Shown piece by piece: positions 36,301-48,300 of a stretch of 64,000 bases of DNA (position 1 is the first letter of the stretch; each line of letters begins with the position of its first letter). This DNA comes from Rhabdophis nuchalis (Eukaryota > Chordata > Lepidosauria > Squamata > Natricidae), in NCBI GenBank assembly GCA_039707465.1, contig CM077648.1, positions 15,765,119-15,829,118 on the forward strand, given 5' to 3'. The notes below the pieces were generated by a model that saw nothing but the letters and a program-made list of their open reading frames with translations, was not told where the DNA came from and searched no databases. Both the position numbers and the translations under genes were made by a program.

Positions 36301-39300
36301 GATAGCCATTTGTCTGAACCGGTACAGGGTTTCCTGCCTAGGCAGGGGGTTGGAGTAGAAGACCTCCAAGGTTCCTTCCAACTCTGCTATTGTATTGTAT
36401 TGTATATATTACATTCCTCAGTCTCTCAGCACATGAGAATTCTACGTTTTCTCGGCAAAAGCAGTAGAATGTATCACAGAGGCATCCCCCTCTTCCTATC
36501 GCAGTGTGTCGAGTAATAAATGAACACCGAGTACTGGACAACATTTTCGCATCAAAATATGTCGAGTACCAAATTCGACCAGTTTTGAAGCTGTCGTGTA
36601 CCTTGGTAATACTGTAGTTGCTTGATTGTTCTTCATCTGTAGACATTAATCTTGGAATCTAGACTACAATTAAGATTGACTTTCTACTCCTCTAAATATT
36701 GCTTATTTCTTCTGTAGCCTCATCAAGGATTTTCCTCAGGTTGGCTTAGCATACGATTGATTCTGTCTATATTTTTAATAACTTGAAACTACCTTTCTTT
36801 CAGAAAACTATTGGTCCTTGTTGCCAGGTCCATTTTTAGAGCAAATAGTTCAAATGTTGAAGACATGTGTGTCAGCCATGTTGCCTTTTTATAACAATTT
36901 GCCCAAAGACAAGACATGGATTTGTACCCTCAAAGTGCTTAAAAAGCTGTATAAGGTATGTCTGGTGACTTAGAAGTGATTGTGGAGAATTCGTACGGCC
37001 TCTTGATATAAAACCCATGGCTTTGACCTATAAATATTTTCCTTCAAGGTCAACATGAAGGGTAAATGCCAACTGCAAACAAGTACCTTCTGCATAGACG
37101 AAATTGCTCAAAAAATTGACGTAAAAGAAGATTATTGGAAATGGAAGTCACATGAAGGGATGGTAAGTATCATTTGACATGGTCTCTTGGCCTTGTGTAG
37201 AAGGAAAGTATTAGAGCTCATGAAGCTTGGACAGAGGTGAAATGTCCTTGGATTGGAATATATTCCTGCTTTATTCACCATTTCTCCTCAGTTGAAAGTA
37301 TTTTGATCAAGAAACCTGGGTTAAAACATCACACAGATCCATAATATGGTTTGGTTTTTGCCTAGCCCCGTGATGGTGAACTTACGGCACGCGTGCCACA
37401 GGTGGCACACCGAGCCATTTCTGAGGGCACGCAAGGCGTTGCCCTACCAGCTGATTTTCAGGCCATTTTTTACCCTTCGGAGGATTCAGGGAAGCTTCCC
37501 AAAGCCTCTGGAGGGAGAAAAATGGCCCAACAGGCAACCTGGAAGTCCATTCCCGAACTTCCAGTTTGCGTGTTCTGCTGCTTTTCGCCATACCCAGGCT
37601 CCTAGAAGGTCTATGGAGCCTGGAGATGGGGAAAAATAGACCTACCAGGCCCACTGGAAGTTGGAAAATGGGCTGTTTCTGGCCTCCAGGGGGCAGGGGA
37701 GGCCATTTTGCCCTCCCTAGGCTCCTAGAAAGCCATGCGCGCATGCGTGGGGCAGTGGAGGCGTCTCACATGCATGCGCAGGGAACATGACACTAGGGGG
37801 CATTGAATTATGGGGGTGGCCACATGAGCGTGCGATAGCGCACGCATGCTTTTGGCACCCGAGGCGAAAAAGGTTCGCCATCCCTGGCTTAGCCTTTTAG
37901 AACAGAGTAATACAATTGATTGCTGGGACAAACTCTGACCAGTCAGCATTTATTGCAGCCTGATTCAGCACAGCTGATTGGCGGGTGGATGGGACTGCCA
38001 GAAGAACCCCTATCAGCTGTTCGCAGGTTGCAGGGATTGCCACAGACCATCACTGCCTCCATGCCTCGTGTTTTTTGGCCTCTGGTGGGTGGGGCTACAT
38101 TCTATGTATAAGACGCACCCACATTTCCACCCTCTTTGGCAGGTGGGAAAGGTACATCTTATACTCTGAAATATTGATGCAGGGTGGAGCCAGAGGGACA
38201 AAGGCAGTTGGGAAGCAAAGAAGGTTTTATGAGATATTCTTTTGTTTCAAAAAGATCTCCATTTTTTCCCCTTTGCAACATGCAGACTATCACAGGAGAA
38301 ATCTCTTTCTGCCATTTTCCTTTCGTGTACAACGTAGCAACCAAGAGGGAAATACTTTATTTTGTGTCCTCTGAAGAACAAGAGGTAAAGAATATTTTCT
38401 TTTTAAAATAAACATTCTTGCTTATTGGAGAGTTGGTGGGGTTTCTCTTATTTGCAAAAAAAAAAAAGGTGTACTTTTTTTTCCAGTGCAAAAAGAAAAA
38501 GTGGGCTTTGGTAGGGGAGTGGAAATGTGTCAGCCTGGGAAAAGACCGATCAAGAATTTGCTTTGGGGAGGGTGGCATACCATTTGTGTAGAGCACTCTT
38601 TTTCAACCTTGGCAACTTTAAGAGGTGTGGACTTCAGTTCCCAGAATTCCCCAGCCATCCATGCTAGATAGGGAGTGCTGGGAATTGAGGTCCACACCTC
38701 TTAAAAGTTGCCAAGGTTGAGTTAGAGCCTTGGTCATTGAACCTGTTTGTATCTTATGGATGAGACCACAAAATTATTTGTTTATGTTTGCAGCATTCAA
38801 AATGTGATATGGAGCAAAAAAAAAAAACTCCTCCCGTAATTGGCAGTAATACGACCACCATTGAACTAAAATCTCTGTTGCTAAATTAGACCTTTGTTTA
38901 AGGATGTTTGGCCCCATTGTAACTTTTCTTGCCACGTTTGTTAAGTGAATCACTACAATTGTTAAGGGAATCACTGCGGTTGTTAAGTAACCTGGCTGTG
39001 AAATGAATCCAATAAGCTTCTTCAGCTCTGACTGGATGGTGGGGAATGGAAGGATTTAAATGATCGACTGTCTGCAAGAAATCCTTCCATTCCCCATCAG
39101 GAAGTCAGAGCTGAAGAAGTTTTTAGGATGAGAAGCGAAATGTCTTCAAAGAAAACACAGGAAAGACCAGTTGCCTCTTGAAAAAAGCACCTCTGGGAGA
39201 GCCGTCAGCTGGATGACTGAGGATTTCTATTGACATTGAAGGAAATGATTGAATGCTGTTAGGTTATTTGGGGAGAAAATGCTTAAATATAAACACCACC

Positions 39301-42300
39301 ATCCGAATTGCCTTAAAAGCAGGTTTCCTTTGATTTGCTTACATTTCTTCTGTGACAAAATGTGAAAATTGTTCTTTGGTTTTTTTATCTCTTTTTCCCC
39401 TGGACTTCTCCAGGATTTCAGAATAAAAGCTTGTGTTCAATGGGCCATCCGTTGGATGCAGAGGAATAGTGACCCTCCAGAATCCCCTATCCTTACTCTG
39501 AACGTGCGACGCCACTTTCTCGTTGAAGACACCTGGCACAAGCTTAGTATAACAGAGGACACCAACCTGAAAAAGCAACTGCTGGTGAGCTACCTGTGGT
39601 CTTCTGATGCAGTTACCTGAGCTTTGAACCTGAGAACTCACTGGCGTAGCCTTCCAAATTAGAATTGTGTTTTTAAAAATCTGTTCATAAGGTGTTGTTT
39701 ACTCGCTATTTATTTCTATCAGTTATACAGATAGTCCCTGACTTACAACCCCAACTGAGTTCACAGTTTTGGTTGCCAAGTTGTTAAGTAACTTTTGCCC
39801 CATTTTACGACTTTTCTTCCCGCGGTTGTAATTGTTAAGTTAGTAATAATTGCTAAGGAAACCTGGCTTCTTCATTGACTTGTCAGAAGATCGCAAAAGG
39901 TGATCACATGACCCCAGGACACTGCAACCTTCATAAATGAGCAACTGAATTTTGATCACGTGATCATGGGGATACTGCGATGTTCATAAATGTGGAAAAT
40001 TGTCATTTCAAAAGACCAATAAATGAATAGTTGTAAATCAAGGATTACCTGTATTTTGCCTTAATTCTAAGAAACTGGAAACAATGTACACGTTGAAGGT
40101 CACCTATAATTTTTCTGCACTTAACAGCAGTGGAATAACTTGGCTGAGTGATGCGTCCAAAACCAGCCAATGAGTTCCAAAATCATGAAACCCTTTTCAC
40201 CTTCAGCAAATGCAGAGCTTTTTTGCTCTGAAGAAAACATTTCTCAGCTTTCTTTGACCATCTGAAGAAGGATGTTTGTGTTTCAATTTTTTCATGCAAT
40301 TCTTAAAACTACAAATTTTGCAGAATCCTGAGTTGCCTGGGCATTCTCTAGGTCAGGGGTCTCCAACCTTGGCAACTTTAAAGATTTGTGGTCTTCAACT
40401 CCCAGAATTCCTCAGCCAGCAAAGTTGAAGTCCACAAATCTTAAAGTTGCCAAGGTTGGGGACCCCTGCTCTAGGTCTGTTCAGAAAGTTGGCAACCCTT
40501 GCAAAGAGAATATTTTGAAGCAGGTGGGAGGGGGATTATGCTAGGGAACCATTCAGAGGCAGCTTCATCTGATATCTGCTTCCAGTCATTGCTCTAATGG
40601 GGCACAAATGTGATTGCTGGATGAAGGCTAAGCACAATTGTTAACCTCTGCTTAATGGGCGCTGATTCCTCAATTGTCTTCTCTCAGTGAAGTCAACAAG
40701 CACCTCTGGGACAACCATGACCTGGATGATTGAGAATCTCTATAGACATTCTTTGGACTACTTTTCCTTTCTTCTTTACTTGTTCTGGCAGGTTCGGTTT
40801 GAAAATGAAATGCCTTATTATGGAGATAAAGGTTTCGTGGTGGAATTCTTTTCAGAGGTGTTTGAGAGGGTGATACAGCCAGAATATGGGATGTTTATGT
40901 ATTGTGAACCCTCTTCCCCATTGTGGTTTCCTCCCAAGGTAAGTTTATCACACCCAACTCCAGTCCAAATAAACTCAATTCATCAAGATGATACCTACCA
41001 ACTTCACCCCCATTAATCCAAGGTGAGACATTGGATCTTAAAGTGGAAAACATGTGCAAGTTGGATTTATGACGTTCTACACCTGGTCTTTTGTTCATTG
41101 GAAAAAAGTTGTCTGGCAAGCATCTAACTAAGGGGTTATGAGGATTTTTAATCCCAACACCTCCTTCCACCCCACCCCACCCCCAAAGTGTGGGAAAGAT
41201 GCCTTCAGGGACTATAAACCTTGAGCTGAATGAAAGGAAGTATTTAGCCACTCCGCAATTTGCACATTGATAAAGAGCACTAATTTGAAAGTAAGTTTGA
41301 TGTCTTACAGGGTAATATCAGAAATCTGGCAGGAAGAGATAAGACTTCATAAAGTCACATATTTCGTGATTAGCTGCAGGAAACTGGATTAATTCCTAGG
41401 TGCAGAGAAAAACAAGAGATCCAACTTGGTCTAAAAGTTAAGGTAGCAGGCTAGTAATCTGGAGCCTGTGAGCCCTGCCTTAGGCCTGAAAGCCAGCTGG
41501 CTGGTCTTAGGCCAGTCACTCACTCTCAACCCATTCACTCTCATAGGGTTGTTCTTATGTGGAAAAGAAGAGAACCTTGATTTAGTAATAAAAATAATAA
41601 AGGCAGGATAAAAATAAATAAAGTAGGCTCTAGTAGAGTATCAAAGTGCAACTAAAGCTGGTGATTTATATTCTAGGTCAAGGAAGTCAAACTTTATTTC
41701 ACTGAGGGCTGCATCATTGTGTTTGACCTGGGGTGTGTGCCTGGGGGCGCGGCCAGCTTGACAGCACTATGTCAGGGGCGCCTCTGGAGGCCCGAGTGTT
41801 CTGCCAGTGAAAATGGGTTCCTGAGCTCCGTTTTCTGCTTCAACAGCTTCCTGCAACCCTCTGCTAGTATAAACAGAGCTTGGAAAGGCCGCAGGCCTCA
41901 CAAGCTCCAGTTTTTGATATGATGGGACCCTGCAACGCTCTACCGGGGAAAACGGAGCTCGGGAGGGAGGGCCGCATGTGACCCTCACGAGCTCTGTGTT
42001 ACTGGTAGAAACCAATCCTTCACTGTTTCCAGGGCAGCCCCGCAGGGCAGATCTAAGCACCGTGCGGCCCAAATCCGGTCCCTGGAGCTTTAATTTGACA
42101 CCCCTGTTCTAGGTTGTCTAATACTGCTCTTCATTTTACTCGGCTATTTATCCCATTGTAGAAATATGTGTCTCTTTAAATATTGCAAAAATAATCTGTA
42201 TTCCTTCTCACTGACTCTGCTTGTTGGGAGTTGTGGTGATGTCCTCTTGCTGTTTTGTTTTTGCAGCCTTCTGTGGAGAAGAATAAATATTTCCTTTTTG

Positions 42301-45300
42301 GTGTTCTCTGTGGACTCTCAATAGCCAACCAGGTCACTGCCTACCTACCCTTCCCACTTGCTGTCTTTAAAAAGCTGCTTAACCAGAAGCCAACTCTCAG
42401 CGATGTGAAAGAGCTCAGCCCTGTCCTAGGAAGGTAAATTAATTCAGTCCTATCAACTTGCTAAAGACATTGAGTCTTAACTGATTTTATCTAGTCGTTG
42501 AACTCACCCTACAACTGACAAAACCATGTTTCTGTGTCAAAGAATGTGCCAAAAGGAATGCAGTTTAAGATGACCTGGCCAAGGTGTAGAGATCAGCAAA
42601 TCATTTGTCATTTCTCCCCTCATCCCTTCTGCATTTCTCTTGACTTGAGTTGTCATAGTGGAGTAACCTAGAGTAGAACACAGGTGTCAAATTCCTGGCG
42701 TCACATTGCTGTCATGTGATGTTTCACGACATTTTTCCCTTTGAAGCGCTGGGGTGGGCAAATTTTCCCTTCGCAGAGCTGCGTGTGCAATGCATCCAGC
42801 CCAGGGGCCGCCAGTTTGATACCCTCTAGTAGAAGGTCCCCAGTTACAAAGCTGTAATGGTTCACGGAAAAGTGCTCTCTATGCATAACCAAAGGCAAGA
42901 AGTCCATCTTCTAGTCTAGGGGAGTGGAAAGAATGAAATCTATCTGCTTTTTTCTCTTAATGGGTCTCCTTAGGCTCCCATCTCTGTATTCATGTGGAAA
43001 TGATTCCTTAAATTTCCTTTAAAAGCACAAGCTTTTGCTCTCTGTAAGATTTTTTTTTCCAATTTTTCAGCAGAATCAAGGATAATAACCCACAGATTTA
43101 TGACATACCTGTATTTATTCCAAAACATGTCTACAAATACAGTAGCCATCTCACACTTCTTCTGAACTGTTTAGGACAGGGGTCTGCAAAGTTTGCCCTT
43201 TTAAGACTGGTGCACTTCAACTCCCAGAGTTCCTGGCTGGGGAATTCTGGGAGTTAAAGTCCACCATTCTTAAACGGGCCAACTTTGCAGACCCCTGGTC
43301 TAGGACAAGAATGTCAAACACAATTTCATTGACAGCTGCATCAAGGTTATGTTTGACCTGAGGGGGAGGGGGCGTGGCCAGGGTGGTCATAGCCAGCTTG
43401 ACGTCACTTGTGTTGGGGGTGCCTCTGGTGGCGCAAACGCTCTGCCAGTGAAAACAGAACTAGAAGGTGCATCTTGAGCTTTATTTTCACTGGCAGAGGG
43501 ATGCAGGAGGCTGTGGCAGCTGAAAATGGAGCTTGGGTAGGCCACACACAGCCCTCCCAAATTCCATTTTCGCTGGCACAGGCCATCCTCTGGCCATCCT
43601 CTGCTTTTTCCAGGGCAGCCCCAAAGGCCAGATCTAAGCACCCTGTGGGCCAGATTTGGCCCACGGGCCTTGAGTTTGACACCTCTGGTCTAGGAGAAGG
43701 AACATTCTTTTTTGCCCATTGTAACTCCTCAGCCTACTAATTCTAATAGAAGTATGTCCCCCTTAAAATTGGACCCACTGTTTGGCCTGGGAAGAGGGTA
43801 TTCCCCACTAGCTTAGTTTTTAAAATTATCTGGACCCAAAGATTTTTTGGGGGCAGTCATACAAATATCTTCTTGACTATCTGGCTCGAGCTAAATATTC
43901 CAGTTCCATCACTAGATATGTTGGATCAATAGGTGGAAACTTGAGTCTATTCATGGTTGCATGGACCTGTCTGGAGATCTTGTTCATCGTCTCGGGCTTA
44001 TAAAAATGTGACACCATTCCAGTATGTATTTTGGATCGGCAATGTTTTAATATCTGCTGAAAGAACTTCACATAATATTTTATTTTCTATTTCCTTTTGT
44101 TATCAAGGAGTTTGCAGAGAGTTCTGGAGTATGAACATGATGATCTTGAAGATGCCTTTGAACTATGTTATTGTGTGAGTACCTGCCAAGTTGCTGCATC
44201 CTTTCATGATGCCTCCTCAAATGCTTAATAACTTGGAATAGGTATTAAAAATGGAAGAAACCAGGGCTAGTAAAATCAGTTAAAAGGTAGAAAAGTTTAT
44301 CTTGCTGGGAGTGAACAAATTAAACTGGAATAAATAGGTGAATGATGCTAGAGACATAATTCTGAATCTTGTCTTGACAAGAGAGTCTTCAGGAGTGCAG
44401 CCAGAAATTTGAAGATGGCATCCATGATAGTTTAATGGTTCAGTGGCCTAGAGGTGGAGTTCTTGCCTCACAGTCAGGCGGCTGTGAGTTCGATCCTAGG
44501 TAGAGGCTGATATTTCTCTCTGGGCACACTGAGAATATATCTGCTGAAGAAAACTCCACATTAGTGACAGGAACAGGCATCCGGTCAGCTCCATTCAGTT
44601 GCCCAACTCCACCCCACCAGGAATTGAAAGATGATGATAAAGATATCAAATTTGTGCAGCATTTGGAACAATGATAGTATAGTCCAAGCTCAGCTTGGTT
44701 TTTTTATGTCACATTTTTTACCACATCCTGCATAAACACTTAGGCTCTCCAGATAAGAGCCGCTAAAGGTTGAAATCTCATTCACACAACACATTGAGTC
44801 ATAAGATGATTTGTTTATGGTTGGTATGCTATGTGAATCCAGCCATTATGGTTCACGACCTTGGTATAAAGTTTGGTTGTTGTCTGAATCTTCTTAGTTA
44901 TTCAGTAAAATACAGTTATGGGAAACCATGGCTTGAAACCATGTGTGAACCAGCCAAAGCATTATTTACACTGCTTCATTGGCTGAAACTACTGATGCCA
45001 ACTATCCCACATAAATAGAAAGGCTTGACACTGTTCACTGCAGAGCCTATACTAACACATTAATTTTAGCTTTAACACTTTTACCTAACATGCAGCAACT
45101 TTATTTTTCAGATTTCCTGGGACGGCATGGATGTAGACTTGACTGAAAATGGCATTGTGACAGCTGTAAACCAGGCCAATAAGTATGTATCAAAGACTCT
45201 TAAAATGACCTTTCCAAAAGTGCTTAGTTACAGTTTAGATGATCCCCACCCACAATGACCAGTGATTTTAGAAGTAATGGGGGATCATAGTTCAAGACGT

Positions 45301-48300
45301 TAATAATAATAATAATAATAATAATATTTAATTTCTAGACCGCTCCCTCTCCCCAAGGGGACTCGGAGCGGTGCACAGGGAAATTAAAACAATAAATATA
45401 CATAGATATACAAAACAGTTAAAAAACACATTAAACAATAAGACCCTGCGCTAAAATTCCCCAAAACCAATCACTAAAACCCTAAACCCTATAATACTAT
45501 GGTAAGAGGCTACCCTAGGCCGGCCAGGCAGAAAAAGTGCGTTTTCAATTTCAGACGGAAGGAGCGGAGGTCCGTGGTAGTTCTAATATCGGGGGGGAGG
45601 TCGTTCTAGAGGGCAGGGCCCGCCACAGAGAGAGCCCTTCCCCTGGGCGTCGCCCGCTGACAAAGTCTAGTGGACGGCACCCGGAGAAGTCCCTCTCTGT
45701 GGGAGCGAATCGGCCGTGAGGAAGTATGAGGCAGAATCCGATCCCGCAGATAGCTAGGTCCCGAGCCATGGAGCGCTTTAAAGATGATGACTAGCACCTT
45801 GAAGCGCACCCGAAAGACTACAGGTAGCCAGTGCAGCTCGCGCAAGAGCGGTGTTACATGGGTGTACCTTGTGGTACCCATTATTGCTCGCGCGGCTGCA
45901 TTCTGGACCAACTGCAGCCTCCGGGTGCACCTCAAGGGGAGCCCCATGTAGAGAGAGTTACAATAGTCCAGTCGGGATGTCACGAGAGCATTCCGGTCCA
46001 ATAGGGGGCGCAACTGGCGAACCAGGCGAACCTGGTAAAACGCCCTCCTGGCCACGGCGGTCACTTGATCTTCCATGGACAGCCGGGAATCCAGGAGGAC
46101 ACCCAAGTTGCGCGCCCCATCCACAGGGGCAAGATGTTCGCCCCCTATGGCCAGCGATAGAGACAGCTGGTTGAACCGGGCAGCCGGAAACCACAGCCAC
46201 TCGGTCTTGGTCGGGTTGAGCTTGAGTCCGTTACTTCCCATCCAGACCCACACGGCTTCCAGGCACTGGCACATCACCGCTACGGCATCATTGGGGTAGT
46301 TTGGGGTAGATATATACAGCTGAGTATCATCAGCGTAGAGATGGTACTCTACCCCAAAACCACGGATGATCTCACCCAGCGGCTTCATATATGTGTTGAA
46401 CAGGAGGGGCGAGAGGACCGACCCCTGAGGCACCCCACATGTGAGGGGTCTCGAGGTCGACCTCTGCCCCCCTGTCAACACAAATTGCGACCGGCCAGAG
46501 ACGTTATTAAAGCACCATATAGGAATCAGATAATTTCTTAAACTTTCAGTTACTGGCATCCCCAAACCTCTTGAATTTCTATAGGATTTTTAAATTTTTC
46601 TTATCTAAACTACAGGTAGTCTTGGAGTTATGATCTCTCACAACAGTTCAAAATTTCCAATTGCGTTGAACAACAGGAACTTCTGGCACAAAGTTAGGGC
46701 TGTTACAGTATCTCTGTAGTCATATGACCATGATCATTGCAGTACAAAAACTTATCTCCAGTCGCAACTATTTCTTGCAAATATCTGATAAAGTGAACAT
46801 TTATCAGGATGGAACTGGGTCTAGTTTAATGAAAAGAAGGACTAGGAGACATGAGCATGTTCCAATATCTCAGAGGCTGCTACAAAGAAGAGGGAGTCAA
46901 GGGTAGAAAAAGAAGCAATGGGTGGAAACTAATCAAGGAGAGAAGCAACTTAGAACTGAGGAGAAATTTCCTGACAAAACAATTAATCAGTGGAACAATT
47001 TGCCTCCAGAAGTTCTGAATGCTCCAACACTGGAAGTTTTCAAGAAGATGTTGGATAACCATTTGTCTGAAATGGTATAGAGTTTCATTTCTAGGCAGAG
47101 GGTTGGACTAGAAGACCTCCAAGATCCCTTCCAACTCTATTATTCTATTCTATTAACAAATAAATGTAAACAGATACCTCAGTTTTAGATTTATGAGCAA
47201 CGTTAACCAAATTTCCCCAAAAGAGATCTAATTCTGAACCCTGATAAATTTATTTAATGGCCAAGAATTTGACTTTCTTGAAAAAAAATGAGTCTTATTT
47301 TCTACTTTTTAAAGGAAAGACTATGTTGACAACTACATGGATTACATATTCAACAAATCAGTGGATGATGTTTTCAGTGAGTTCAGGAGAGGATTTTACA
47401 AAGTCCTGGTTGAAGATATAGTTGGCATCTTTGAGCCTGAACAACTGATGGAAGTGGCAATTGGAAATGCCAGTTATGACTGGGATTTGTACGAAAAGGT
47501 AAGTGGATGGACAGCAGAGGTGATATCCAGCAGGTCCTGACCAGTTCTGGAGAACTGGTAGCTGAAATTTTGAATAGTTCGGAGAACTGATAAATACCAT
47601 CTCTGACTGGCCCCGCCCCCATCTATTCTCTGCCTCCCGAGTCCCTGCTGATCGGTAGGAAACGGGGGGATGGAGAGATGTATTTTATGACAAGTACCTT
47701 TATGAGGAGATCATGATTGGAGGGATGGAACTATGCCTTTAGTTAGAGCATAATTTTCAATTGGCATGGGTAGGGTTTGGTAAATGTGATTAATTTTTCT
47801 CCATCACAACTCCTAGCTTATCAAATAAGTGAATGATAGAATTGCCTGGATGGCATTTAGGAGTTTAAGCATGGCTGCAGATAAAGTTGCTTTAGAGTTG
47901 CTGCAGAAAAAGCCAATTCTTCCTTTCTTCTTTTTCTTTTCTTTTTTCTCCCTCCCTCCCTTTCTTGTTTCTCCATTTTTTTCTCTTTCTTTTTCTTTCC
48001 TTCCTTCCCTCTTTATTTTTCTTCTGCTGCCTGTCTCACTGTTCTAGTGACTCTGAGTGACTTATAGAATGATAGCTATATATGATCTATGAGTTGTCCA
48101 CTGTTTTATTCTTATTGGTTCTTGATTTTGTGCCCATTGTCTGACTGATTATTTTTGCACTGAAGAATGCTGTGTATTTGGGCATATACAGCTCAACGCA
48201 CCCAACCATAAAGATGTTCTGGGAAGTTTTTCATGAGCTGAGTTTGGAGGATAAAAAACGTTTTCTGGGTAAGTATCTATATGCGAGTACTCCATTGCTC

